From the NCBI GenBank assembly GCA_051007175.1, contig JBPCSL010000184.1, positions 1 through 28,932 on the forward strand: 28,932 nt of DNA. Direction: 5' to 3'. Source of the DNA: Mxb001 sp051007175 (GTDB lineage: Bacteria > Actinomycetota > Actinomycetes > S36-B12). The notes under the pieces are model-generated. The model was not told where the DNA came from. It did not search any database and saw only the letters and a program-made list of their open reading frames with translations. The position numbers and the translations under genes are program-made. This document shows positions 18,348 to 26,842 of this stretch, in pieces (position 1 is the stretch's first letter; each line of letters begins with the position of its first letter).

Positions 18348-19412
18348 ATGCGCGTCATCGCCGCGCTGTCGGGTGGGGTCGACTCCGCTGTCGCGGCGGC
18401 GCGGGCCGTCGATGCCGGGCATGAGGTCGTCGGGGTGCATCTCGCCCTCGCGCGCGTGAGCGGCCGGTCGGGCTCGCGCGGCTGCTGCTCGCCGGAGGAT
18501 GCCCGCGATGCGCGCCGCGTCGCCGACGTGCTCGGCATCCCCTACTACGTGTGGGATCTCGCCGACGCCTTCGAGGCCGCCGTCATCACCGACTTCGTCG
18601 AGGAGTACTCACGGGGGCACACGCCCAACCCCTGCCTGCGGTGCAATGAGTCGATCAAGTTCGCCGCCGTCCTCGACCGCGCCCGGGCCCTGGGCTTCGA
18701 TGCCGTCTGCACGGGCCACTACGCGCGTATCGTCGACGCGCCACAGGGGCGCGAGCTGCATCGCGCCCATGACGTGGAGAAGGACCAGTCCTATGTGCTG
18801 GCCGTCCTCGAGCCGGACCAGCTTGCGGGCGCGATGTTTCCCCTGGGCGACTCCCGCAAGCCGGAGGTCCGCGCCGAGGCGGCCGCCCGGGGGCTGCTCG
18901 TGGCCGACAAGCCCGACAGCCATGACATCTGCTTCGTGCCCGACGGCGACACCGCGGCCTTCCTCGGCGAGCGGCTCGGGGATCGCACGGCCGAGATGGT
19001 GGACGCGACGACAGGAGCGGTCGTCGGCGTGCATGACGCGCCGTACGCCCTCACGATTGGGCAGCGCCGAGGACTGCACCTCGACCGTCCGTCGGCCGAC
19101 GGCAGCCCGCGCTACGTCGTGGCCCTCGAGCCGACGCGTGTCGTAATCGGGCCTGAGTCCCTGCTGTCGGTACGCCGTATCGAGGCTCGTGAGCCGCGTT
19201 GGTGCGGTCCGGTGCCAGACGCGGGTGCGATCGTCGACCTTCAGGTGCGCGCACACGGCGATCGCGTCCGCGGACGTCTCAGCGTCGATGGGGGCCTCGT
19301 GACAGCGGATCTCGAGGAGCCCTTCCGCGGAGTGGCGGCGGGGCAGGCCCTGGTGGCCTACGACGGCACGCGCGTCGTCGGCTCGGCCACAATCAGCAGC
19401 ACCCGCCCATGA
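18348..19412 (+). CDS. mnmA: tRNA-specific 2-thiouridylase MnmA
   Basis: MnmA adenylates and thiolates U34 in the anticodon of tRNA-Lys, -Glu and -Gln. The 354 residues have the PP-loop ATP motif SGGVDS (8-13) and the two catalytic cysteines C96 in TPNPCLRCNE and C195 in SHDICFVPDGD. The family loops CTGHYAR (121-127), VEKDQSYVLAVL and TIGQRRGL are also present, followed by a C-terminal beta barrel. The ATG at 18348 is chosen because it gives the standard N-terminus right after the desulfurase stop; longer in-frame extensions lie inside that gene. Its stop overlaps the ATG of the MetE-like gene. Confidence 0.96.
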   Translation: MRVIAALSGGVDSAVAAARAVDAGHEVVGVHLALARVSGRSGSRGCCSPEDARDARRVADVLGIPYYVWDLADAFEAAVITDFVEEYSRGHTPNPCLRCNESIKFAAVLDRARALGFDAVCTGHYARIVDAPQGRELHRAHDVEKDQSYVLAVLEPDQLAGAMFPLGDSRKPEVRAEAAARGLLVADKPDSHDICFVPDGDTAAFLGERLGDRTAEMVDATTGAVVGVHDAPYALTIGQRRGLHLDRPSADGSPRYVVALEPTRVVIGPESLLSVRRIEAREPRWCGPVPDAGAIVDLQVRAHGDRVRGRLSVDGGLVTADLEEPFRGVAAGQALVAYDGTRVVGSATISSTRP

Positions 19413-20449
19413 TCGCCCCCGCCTCGGCCACCGGCATCGGCTCGCTGCCGGGCACCGAGTCGCATGAGTGGTCACTCACCATCGCGGGTGAGCTCCCCGA
19501 CTTCCCCCACGTGCCCGAGTTGCCAGCACGCGGCCCGGGAGCGGACATGATCGGGCGCACGGCCGCCCTGCTCGCGCGCGTGGCCCCGGACCTTGCCGTC
19601 GAGACGACGCCCGCGGGCTGGCGGTTCGCCGATGCCCCGGGTCGTGTCATGACGCGAGCGGAGTCGTGGCTGGCCCAGGACCTCGACGGCATCGAGGAGG
19701 CGCTCCACGGTCGGATCGGCCCGCTCAAATGCCAGCTCGCGGGGCCCTGGACTCTCGCCGCCGGTATCGAGATGCGCAATGGCGAGAGGGCGGTGCGCGA
19801 TCCCGGGGCCTGCCGCGACATCGCCGAGGCACTCGCGGAGGCCAGTGCCTCTCACGTCGCGGAGGTGCGTCGACGCCTGCCCGGCGCCGAGATCGTCCTG
19901 CAGCTCGACGAGCCTTCCCTGCCGACGGTCCTCGCGGGTGGCGTCGGCACTGCGAGTGGCCTCGCGACGTACCGCTCGATCGACGAGCAGACCGCCCAGG
20001 CGCGCCTGGGCACCGTCCTCGAGGCGGCGCGCGCCGCGGGTGCGCTGCCCGGCGTGCACTGCTGCGACGCCCGGGCGCCGATCGCGCTCCTGTGCCGCGC
20101 CGGAGCGGACATGGTGTCCGTGGACCTCGCCGTGCTCGACGGGTCTCAGGAGGAGCCCCTGGGCGTGGCCGTCGATGCGGGTGCGACCGTGCTCCTGGGG
20201 CTCGTGCCCAGCCTGCCGGTCGCCACTCGCGGTGCGGGCGAGCTCGCGGAGCGGGCAGCACGGCACGCCCTCGACCAGTACTCGCGCTGGGGCTTCCCGG
20301 CCGAGGTGGCCAACGCCCGGGTGGCTCTCACGCCGCAGTGCGGCCTCGCCGGTGCGGACCCGCAGTGGGCGCGCACGGCGTACGCCGCCCTGCGAGAAGC
20401 CGGCCGCCTCATGCGAGAGGATTCCGACGTGCCCCAGGAGCCGTCGTGA
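19409..20449 (+). CDS. MetE C-terminal-domain-like protein (cobalamin-independent methionine synthase family, Rv3015c-like)
   Basis: A 346-residue protein with only the catalytic-barrel half of MetE (full MetE is about 750 residues). It has TGIGSLPGT near the start, QLDEPSLP (165-172), GVHCCD (H217, C219 as an HxC pair) and TPQCGLAG (C311). These correspond in order to three of the zinc ligands of MetE, so metal-dependent methyl transfer to a thiol is plausible. The methyl donor and acceptor cannot be read from sequence, and true methionine synthesis should not be assumed because the N-terminal folate-related domain is missing. It is coupled to mnmA (ATGA) and to ligA (GTGA), so it belongs to the desulfurase-mnmA operon; the same order occurs in M. 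tuberculosis. Confidence 0.82.
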   Translation: MIAPASATGIGSLPGTESHEWSLTIAGELPDFPHVPELPARGPGADMIGRTAALLARVAPDLAVETTPAGWRFADAPGRVMTRAESWLAQDLDGIEEALHGRIGPLKCQLAGPWTLAAGIEMRNGERAVRDPGACRDIAEALAEASASHVAEVRRRLPGAEIVLQLDEPSLPTVLAGGVGTASGLATYRSIDEQTAQARLGTVLEAARAAGALPGVHCCDARAPIALLCRAGADMVSVDLAVLDGSQEEPLGVAVDAGATVLLGLVPSLPVATRGAGELAERAARHALDQYSRWGFPAEVANARVALTPQCGLAGADPQWARTAYAALREAGRLMREDSDVPQEPS

Positions 20450-22611
20450 GCACCCCGACGGCAGCCGCGCAGGCGCGCTGGACCGAGCTCGTCGATGCGA
20501 TCAACGAGGCGCGCGAGCGCTACTACGAGAAGGACGCGCCGACGATCTCCGACGAGGAGTACGACGCGCTGTATCGCGAGCTCGTCGATCTCGAGGCGCA
20601 GTACCCCGAGCTCGCGTCGGGGGAGTCGCCCACCCAGTCGGTCGGGGGATCGCGCTCGGAGATGTTCGAGCCCGTCGAGCATCTCGAGCGCATGTACAGC
20701 CTCGACAACGCCTTCTCCCTCGACGAGGTGACGGCGTGGTCCGACCGCATCGATCGTGCCATCGACCAGGTGCCGTCGCTGCTGTGCGAGCTCAAGGTGG
20801 ACGGGCTCGCCGTCGACCTGGTCTACGAGCGGGGCCGGCTGCGCTCGGTGGCGACCCGCGGCGACGGGCGCGTGGGGGAGGACGTCACCTACAACGCGTC
20901 CTTCATCCCCGCGATCCCGGAAGCGCTCTCGGGCAAGAAGCCGCCGGAGCTGCTCGAGGTGCGCGGCGAGATCTACTTCCCGGTCGCGGAGTTCGAGCGG
21001 ATCAACGCCGAGCAGCTCGAGGCGGGGCACTCGCCCTTCGCCAATCCGCGCAATGCCGCGGCCGGCACCCTGCGCCAGCGCGTCGACAAGCGCCAGCAGG
21101 AGCTCGCCGAGGTCGAGGCGAAGTCGCGCGGCTCCGATCGCGAGTCGGCGCGCATCGACCGACTCCGCAGTGAGCTCGGGCTCGCCACGTCGAGGCTCGA
21201 GGCGCTGCGCCTGGTCGTGCACGGCATCGGCGCGCATGAGGGCGTCGCCTTCGACAGCCAGAGCGGTGCGTATGAGGTGCTGGCCGGCCTCGGCCTGCCG
21301 ACGAGCGACCGCGTCCGCGTCGTGTCCGATCTCCCAGGCGCCGAGGACTACATCGCGCACTACGGCGAGCATCGCCACGATGTCGAGCACGAGATCGACG
21401 GCGTCGTCCTCAAGGTGGACGACCTGGCGCTGCAGAATCGCCTGGGCGCCACGTCGCGCGCCCCCCGCTGGGCCATCGCCTACAAGTACCCGCCGGAGGT
21501 TGTGCGCACGCGGCTGCTGGACATCCAGGTCAATGTCGGCCGCACGGGGCGCGTGACGCCCTTCGGCGTGATGGAGCCGGCCAAGGTGGCCGGGTCGACG
21601 GTGGCCATGGCCACCCTGCACAACGCCGACGAGGTCCAGCGCAAGGGCGTCCTCATCGGCGACATGATCTTCCTGCGCAAGGCGGGCGACGTCATCCCCG
21701 AGATCCTCGGACCTGTCATCGAGGATCGCGACGGATCCGAGCGCGCGTTCGTCATGCCGACCCACTGCCCCGAGTGCAGCACCCTGCTCGGTCCGGAGAA
21801 GGAGGGCGATGTCGACATCCGCTGTCCGAACACCCGGTCGTGCCCGGCGCAGCTGAGGGAGCGGGTGTTCCATGTGGCATCCCGCGGGGCCATGGACATC
21901 GAGGGCCTCGGCTACAAGGCGGCCACCGCGCTGCTGGAGTGCGGGGTCGTCGACGACGAGGGCGACATCTTCGCCCTCACGGGCGAGCAGCTCCTCGGGT
22001 GCCCCTTCTTCACGCGCGAGCCGGGCAAGGGCGAGACTGGCCCGCAGCTCACCGAGAACGCCAAGGGGATGCTGGCCCAGATCGAGGCGGCCAAGCAGCG
22101 GCCGCTATGGCGGGCGCTCGTCGCGCTGTCGATCCGCCACGTCGGCCCGACGGCAGCGCAGGCGCTCGCCCGGGCGTTCGGCACGATCGATGCCATCGCG
22201 GAGGCGACTCCGGAGCAGCTCGCCGAGGTCGACGGGGTGGGCGGCGTGATCGCCGAGGGCCTCCAGGAGTGGTTCGCCGAGGACTGGCACCGCGAGGTCG
22301 TCGACAAGTGGAAGGCCGCGGGAGTGCGGATGGCCGATGAGCAGGCCGAGTCCGGCCCGCAGCCCCTGGCCGGGCTCACCATCGTGGTCACCGGCTCCGT
22401 GCCCGGCTACTCCCGCGACGAGGCGACGCAGGCGCTCACCGATCTGGGGGCGAAGGCGGCCGGGTCAGTGTCGAAGAAGACGGACTACGTCGTGGTCGGC
22501 GAGGGCTCGGGCAGCAAGGCCGCCAAGGCGGCCGACCTCGGCGTGCCGATCATCCCGGCCGAGCGCTTCGCCGTCCTGCTTGCCGATGGTCCGGCTGCGG
22601 CTCTGGGCTAG
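20446..22611 (+). CDS. ligA: NAD-dependent DNA ligase LigA
   Basis: LigA seals nicks in DNA during replication and repair using NAD+. The 721 residues contain the Ia domain (IDEARERYY-like start, DEEYDALYREL), the adenylation domain with the AMP-accepting K117 in CELKVDGLAVD, the OB fold (VGRTGRVTPFGVMEPA), a four-cysteine zinc finger (C441, C444, then CPNTRSC), HhH motifs (GVGGVIAEGL) and a C-terminal BRCT domain (LTIVVTGSVPGYSRDEA). The GTG start has CAGGAG five bases upstream and overlaps the previous stop. It is about 30 residues longer than mycobacterial LigA because of a charged segment at about 212-250, inserted between AAGTLRQR and LRLVVHGIG. Confidence 0.96.
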   Translation: MSTPTAAAQARWTELVDAINEARERYYEKDAPTISDEEYDALYRELVDLEAQYPELASGESPTQSVGGSRSEMFEPVEHLERMYSLDNAFSLDEVTAWSDRIDRAIDQVPSLLCELKVDGLAVDLVYERGRLRSVATRGDGRVGEDVTYNASFIPAIPEALSGKKPPELLEVRGEIYFPVAEFERINAEQLEAGHSPFANPRNAAAGTLRQRVDKRQQELAEVEAKSRGSDRESARIDRLRSELGLATSRLEALRLVVHGIGAHEGVAFDSQSGAYEVLAGLGLPTSDRVRVVSDLPGAEDYIAHYGEHRHDVEHEIDGVVLKVDDLALQNRLGATSRAPRWAIAYKYPPEVVRTRLLDIQVNVGRTGRVTPFGVMEPAKVAGSTVAMATLHNADEVQRKGVLIGDMIFLRKAGDVIPEILGPVIEDRDGSERAFVMPTHCPECSTLLGPEKEGDVDIRCPNTRSCPAQLRERVFHVASRGAMDIEGLGYKAATALLECGVVDDEGDIFALTGEQLLGCPFFTREPGKGETGPQLTENAKGMLAQIEAAKQRPLWRALVALSIRHVGPTAAQALARAFGTIDAIAEATPEQLAEVDGVGGVIAEGLQEWFAEDWHREVVDKWKAAGVRMADEQAESGPQPLAGLTIVVTGSVPGYSRDEATQALTDLGAKAAGSVSKKTDYVVVGEGSGSKAAKAADLGVPIIPAERFAVLLADGPAAALG

Positions 22612-22636
22612 GCACGAGCACTCATCGAGCGATCCC

Positions 22637-22642
22637 TAGACT
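22637..22642 (+). promoter_or_regulatory. -10 element of the gatCAB operon, leaderless
   Basis: TAGACT is followed by six bases (gctccc) and the gatC ATG. No ribosome-binding site lies between. It occupies the 37-base gap after ligA, so gatCAB has its own promoter. Confidence 0.65.
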
Positions 22643-22648
22643 GCTCCC

Positions 22649-22945
22649 ATGTCCTCGATCACCCGCGCGGAGGTCGCGCACCTGGCGCGCCTCGCGCGCC
22701 TCGCCCTCGACGAGGAGGAGCTCGACCACTACGCCGAGCAGCTCGATGTCATCCTCCAGTCGGTCGCGCGCGTGTCCGAGGTGGCCGCGGATGACATCCC
22801 GCCGACCTCCCACCCCCTGCCGCTCGTCAATGTCTTCCGCGCTGACGAGGTCCGCCCGGGCCTGACCGCGGCCGAGGCACTGGCGGCGGCCCCGGCGGCC
22901 GAGGACGGGCGCTTCCGCGTCCCGCGCATCCTGGACGAGGAGTAG
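22649..22945 (+). CDS. gatC: aspartyl/glutamyl-tRNA amidotransferase subunit C
   Basis: GatC is the small linker subunit that wraps around and stabilises GatA in the GatCAB transamidosome. Its 98 residues include the family start SSITRAEVAHLARLARLALDEEE, the helix ending QLDVILQSVARVSEV, the PTSHPLPLVNVFRADE stretch and the C-terminal DGRFRVPRIL. It is the first gene of gatC-gatA-gatB with a leaderless start. In M. tuberculosis an ACT-domain gene lies between ligA and gatC; it is absent here. Confidence 0.95.
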   Translation: MSSITRAEVAHLARLARLALDEEELDHYAEQLDVILQSVARVSEVAADDIPPTSHPLPLVNVFRADEVRPGLTAAEALAAAPAAEDGRFRVPRILDEE

Positions 22946-22947
22946 GG

Positions 22948-24453
22948 GTGGGCGCGATCGAGGCCGACCTGATCCGGCAGTCGGCGGCCGTGCTGGCCGA
23001 GGCCATCGCCGAGGGCGAGGTGTCCGCGCGCGAGGTCGCCCAGGCCCACCTGGATCGCATCGCCGCAGTCGACGACCGCGTGCACGCCTTCCTATACGTC
23101 GATGCCGACGGCGCGCTGGCCGCGGCCGATGCCGTCGATGCCGCGCGCGCCCGGGGAGAGGCGCTGGGCCCGCTGGCCGGCGTACCCCTCGCGCTGAAGG
23201 ACGTGCTCGCCATGAAGGGCATCCCGACGACCTGCGGGTCTCGGATCCTCGAGGGCTGGCGCCCTCCCTATGACGCCACGGTCGTCGAGCGCCTCCGCGC
23301 GGGTGGTGTCGTCATCCTCGGCAAGACCAACATGGACGAGTTCGCCATGGGCTCCTCGACGGAGCACTCCGCCTACGGGCCCACGCACAATCCCTGGGAC
23401 CTCGAGCGCATCCCGGGCGGCTCCGGCGGTGGCTCGGCCGCGGCGGTGGCGTCCTTCGAGTCGCCTCTCGCCATCGGCACCGACACCGGCGGTTCGATCC
23501 GCCAGCCGGCCGCCGTCACCGGCACCGTCGGCGTCAAGCCGACCTACGGCGGCGTCTCCCGCTTCGGGCTCGTCGCCCTGGCATCAAGCCTCGACCAGGC
23601 CGGGCCCTGCACCCGCACGGTGATGGATGCCGCGCTCCTGCAGTCGGTGATTGGAGGCCACGATCCCCGCGACTCGACATCGATCGACGCGCCCGTGCCC
23701 GACGTGGTCGAAGCCGCACGGCGGGCCGATGTGCGCGGCATGCGCATCGGACTCGTGAAGGAACTCTCCGGCGAGGGCTACCAGGCGGGGGTCGAGCAGC
23801 GTTTCGCCGAGGCCGTGAAGGTCCTCGAGCACCTGGGTGCCGAGGTGGTCGAGGTGTCGTGCCCCCACTTCGACTACGCGCTCGGCGCCTACTACCTCAT
23901 CCTTCCGAGCGAGTGCTCCTCCAACCTCGCGCGCTTCGACGGCATGCGCTACGGGCTCCGCGTCGGAGACGACGGGACGCACTCGGTGGAGGAGGTCATG
24001 GCCCTCACACGCGAGTCCGGATTCGGCGCCGAGGTGAAGCGCCGCATCATCCTCGGCACTTATGCGCTGTCGAGCGGCTACTACGACGCCTACTACGGCC
24101 AGGCGCAGAAGGTCCGCACCCTCATCCAGCGCGACTTCGCCCAGGCCTTCGACAAGGTCGACGTGCTCATCTCGCCGACCGCGCCCACCACGGCGTTCCG
24201 GATCGGCGAGAAGGTCGACGACCCCTTGGCCATGTACCTCAATGACATCGCCACCATCCCCGTCAACCTCGCCGGCAATTGCGCCATGTCGCTCCCGGTC
24301 GGCCTCGCTCCGGAGGACGGATTGCCGGTCGGCCTGCAGGTGATGGCGCCGCCCATGGCCGACGACCGCCTCTACCTGGTCGGCGGCGCGCTCGAGGCGG
24401 CCCTGCGCGATCGCTGGGGCCACCTGCTCATCGAGGAGGCGCCGGCACTATGA
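22948..24453 (+). CDS. gatA: aspartyl/glutamyl-tRNA amidotransferase subunit A
   Basis: GatA releases ammonia from glutamine for amidation of Glu-tRNA-Gln and/or Asp-tRNA-Asn. The 501-residue amidase-signature protein has the complete Ser-cisSer-Lys triad: K84 in PLALKDVL, S159 in PGGSGGGSAAAVA and the nucleophile S183 in GTDTGGSIRQPA. The 75 and 24 residue spacings equal those of S. aureus GatA. SSTEHSAYGPTHNPWD and GTYALSSGYYDAYYGQA are GatA-specific. The GTG start lies two bases after the gatC stop, with GAGGAG overlapping the end of gatC. It is coupled to gatB by an ATGA overlap. Confidence 0.97.
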   Translation: MGAIEADLIRQSAAVLAEAIAEGEVSAREVAQAHLDRIAAVDDRVHAFLYVDADGALAAADAVDAARARGEALGPLAGVPLALKDVLAMKGIPTTCGSRILEGWRPPYDATVVERLRAGGVVILGKTNMDEFAMGSSTEHSAYGPTHNPWDLERIPGGSGGGSAAAVASFESPLAIGTDTGGSIRQPAAVTGTVGVKPTYGGVSRFGLVALASSLDQAGPCTRTVMDAALLQSVIGGHDPRDSTSIDAPVPDVVEAARRADVRGMRIGLVKELSGEGYQAGVEQRFAEAVKVLEHLGAEVVEVSCPHFDYALGAYYLILPSECSSNLARFDGMRYGLRVGDDGTHSVEEVMALTRESGFGAEVKRRIILGTYALSSGYYDAYYGQAQKVRTLIQRDFAQAFDKVDVLISPTAPTTAFRIGEKVDDPLAMYLNDIATIPVNLAGNCAMSLPVGLAPEDGLPVGLQVMAPPMADDRLYLVGGALEAALRDRWGHLLIEEAPAL

Positions 24454-25961
24454 CGACGCCCATTCCCTTCGACCAGGCGGTGACGGACTTCGAGCCGGTC
24501 ATTGGCCTTGAGGTCCATGTCGAGCTCGGCACCGCGACGAAGATGTTCTGCGGCTGCCCGACCGACTTCGGCGCGGAGCCCAACTCCCAGGTGTGCCCGG
24601 TCTGCCTGGGCATGCCCGGCTCCCTGCCCGTGGCCAATGCCAAGGCCATCGAATCCATCATCCGCATCGGGCTCGCGCTCAACTGCGACATCGTCGAGTG
24701 GTGCCGCATGGCCCGCAAGAACTACTTCTACCCCGATATGCCGAAGGACTACCAGATCAGCCAGTACGACGAGCCGATCTGCGTCGAGGGCCACCTCGAT
24801 GTCACCGTGCAGACCGATGACGGGCCGCAGGTGTTCCGCGTCGACATCGAGCGTGTCCACATGGAGGAGGACACCGGCAAACTCACCCATGCGGGCGGTG
24901 CCACAGGACGCATTCACGGAGCCGACTACTCGCTGGTCGATTACAACCGCGCGGGCATCCCGCTCGTGGAGATCGTCACCAAGCCTGTGGTCGGCACGGG
25001 AGCACTCGCCCCGCTCGTCGCCCGCGCGTACGTCACCGAACTGCGCGACATCATGCGCGGGCTTGGCGTCTCCGACGTGAAGATGGAGGAGGGGTCGCTG
25101 CGCTGCGATGCCAACGTCTCCCTCAACCTGCCGGGAGAGCCGTGGGGCACCCGGTCGGAGACCAAGAACGTCAACTCCCTGCGCTCGGTGGAGCGCGCGG
25201 TCCGCTCGGAGATCGAGCGCCAGGCCGGCGTGCTGTCCGATGGCGGCCGGGTGGTGCAGGAGACACGGCACTTCCACGAGGACACCGGCGTCACCACGCC
25301 GGGACGCTCCAAGGAGCATGCCGAGGACTACCGCTACTTCCCCGAGCCCGACCTCGTGCCCATCGCGCCGTCGCGCGAATGGGTCGATGAGCTGCGGGCA
25401 ACCCTCCCGGAGCAGCCTTCGGTGCGGCGCGCCCGCCTCGCGGACGCCTGGGGGATCGGCGACTTCGAGATGGCGACCCTGGTCAATGCCGGCGTGCTCG
25501 ACCTCGTCGAGGAGTCCGTGTCGGCGGGCGTGTCACCCGACGCGGCGCGCAAGTGGTGGGCCGGCGAGCTCACCCGCGTGGCCAACGAGCGCGGGGTAGA
25601 CCCGGCCGCGCTTGCGGTGACGCCGGCCGACATCATGCGCGTCGAGGTGCTCATCGCCTCGGGCGCGCTCAATGACAAGCTCGCGCGGCAGGTCTTCGAG
25701 GGCGTGCTTGCGGGCGAGGGCTCCCCCGACGAGGTCGTGGCCTCCCGCGGCCTGGCCGTCGTCTCCGACGACGGGGCGCTCCTGGCCGCCATCGACGAGG
25801 CGCTGTCAGCGCAGCCCGACGTGGCCGACAAGATCCGCTCCGGCAAGGTGCAGGCCGCTGGGGCCATCGTCGGCGCGGTGATGAAGTCCACGCGTGGTCA
25901 GGCGGATGCTGCCAAGGTGCGCGCGCTGCTGCTGGAGCGACTGGGCGTCTCCGACGCATGA
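24450..25961 (+). CDS. gatB: aspartyl/glutamyl-tRNA amidotransferase subunit B
   Basis: GatB binds the misacylated tRNA and phosphorylates its Glu or Asp side chain before amidation. The 503 residues start with the kinase-like cradle (FEPVIGLEVHVEL) and have zinc-ligand cysteines C34, C36, C49 and C52 (FCGCP, CPVCLGMPGSLP). The signature KNYFYPDMPKDYQISQ (90-105) and SDVKMEEGSLRCDANVS follow. The C-terminal helical and YqeY-like tRNA-binding tail ends GAVMKSTRGQADAAKVRALL. The ATG at 24450 overlaps the gatA stop and has GAGGAGG upstream. Its stop overlaps the start of the dehydrogenase gene. In M. tuberculosis pfkA lies between gatA and gatB; here they are adjacent. Confidence 0.97.
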   Translation: MTTPIPFDQAVTDFEPVIGLEVHVELGTATKMFCGCPTDFGAEPNSQVCPVCLGMPGSLPVANAKAIESIIRIGLALNCDIVEWCRMARKNYFYPDMPKDYQISQYDEPICVEGHLDVTVQTDDGPQVFRVDIERVHMEEDTGKLTHAGGATGRIHGADYSLVDYNRAGIPLVEIVTKPVVGTGALAPLVARAYVTELRDIMRGLGVSDVKMEEGSLRCDANVSLNLPGEPWGTRSETKNVNSLRSVERAVRSEIERQAGVLSDGGRVVQETRHFHEDTGVTTPGRSKEHAEDYRYFPEPDLVPIAPSREWVDELRATLPEQPSVRRARLADAWGIGDFEMATLVNAGVLDLVEESVSAGVSPDAARKWWAGELTRVANERGVDPAALAVTPADIMRVEVLIASGALNDKLARQVFEGVLAGEGSPDEVVASRGLAVVSDDGALLAAIDEALSAQPDVADKIRSGKVQAAGAIVGAVMKSTRGQADAAKVRALLLERLGVSDA

Positions 25962-26833
25962 TCGTCCTGCCCGGCGAGATCGCGGCCGCGGTCGGCCGGG
26001 ACGATGTCGTGATCTGGGATGGCGGTGACGTCACAACCATCCGGGAGGCGCGCTTCTACGTCCCGTCGTACATGGCCGAGGAGTGGGCCTTCGAGGTGAT
26101 GGCGCAGCTGCCGCACCTCGAGGTGTGCCAGCTGCCGACGGCCGGCTATGAGCATGCGCTCGCGCACGTGCCCGATGGCGTCACCCTGTGCAATGCCACG
26201 GGCGTGCATGACACGAGCACCGCGGAGCTTGCGATGGCCCTCATCCTCGCTCGCCTGCGCAATATCGACGGCATGGCGCGGGCCATGCCCCAGGGCGCCT
26301 TCCTGCACGACAGGTTCGACGCCCTCGCCGACAAGCGCGTGGTGGTCGTGGGGGCGGGGGGCATAGGTCGCGCCCTGGCGGCACGGCTGGCACCCTTCGA
26401 GTGCGAGGTCATCATGGTGGCCCGCACCCCGCGCGAGGGCGTCCTTCCCGTGGAGGCGCTTCCGGCCCTGCTGCCCGAGGCTGACGTCGTGGTCATCGCG
26501 ATTCCCCTCGACGAGGTGACGCGCGGGATGGTCGACGCGGAATTCCTCGCCCGCATGCCGGACGGAGCGCTGCTCGTCAACGTCGCGCGCGGCGGCATCG
26601 CCGACACCGCGGCGATCCTGGCCGAGGCGGGGAGGCTGCGCTTCGCCCTCGACGTCACCGATCCTGAGCCGCTGCCGGAGGACCATCCCCTGTGGCAGTC
26701 GCCGGACGTCCTCATCTCTCCGCATGTCGGCGGCAACACCACGGCGTTCCTGCCGCGCATCGGCCGCCTGGTGCGCGACCAGGTCGCCCGGTGGGAGTCG
26801 GGTGCCCCGCTGCACCACGTCATCGTGTCCTAG
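25958..26833 (+). CDS. D-2-hydroxyacid dehydrogenase, NAD(P)-binding family
   Basis: A 291-residue member of the D-isomer-specific 2-hydroxyacid dehydrogenase family, which interconverts 2-keto acids and D-2-hydroxy acids. The nucleotide loop is VVVVGAGGIGRALAARL (128-144). The catalytic triad is R211 in NVARGG, E237 in DVTDPEPLP and H256 in ISPHVGGN. It is somewhat shorter than the usual 310-330 residues, mainly in the N-terminal substrate half, and has no regulatory ACT domain, so it is not a standard SerA. The substrate is unknown; glyoxylate/hydroxypyruvate or a branched keto acid (ilvD is next) are possibilities only. It is coupled to gatB (ATGA), and the TAG of its stop doubles as the start of the ilvD -10 box. 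Confidence 0.88.
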   Translation: MIVLPGEIAAAVGRDDVVIWDGGDVTTIREARFYVPSYMAEEWAFEVMAQLPHLEVCQLPTAGYEHALAHVPDGVTLCNATGVHDTSTAELAMALILARLRNIDGMARAMPQGAFLHDRFDALADKRVVVVGAGGIGRALAARLAPFECEVIMVARTPREGVLPVEALPALLPEADVVVIAIPLDEVTRGMVDAEFLARMPDGALLVNVARGGIADTAAILAEAGRLRFALDVTDPEPLPEDHPLWQSPDVLISPHVGGNTTAFLPRIGRLVRDQVARWESGAPLHHVIVS

Positions 26834-26836
26834 GCT
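26831..26836 (+). promoter_or_regulatory. -10 element of ilvD, leaderless, overlapping a stop codon
   Basis: TAGGCT is followed by six bases (cgaccc) and the ilvD ATG. Its first three bases are the stop codon of the upstream dehydrogenase. No ribosome-binding site is present between it and the ATG. Confidence 0.65.
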
Positions 26837-26842
26837 CGACCC

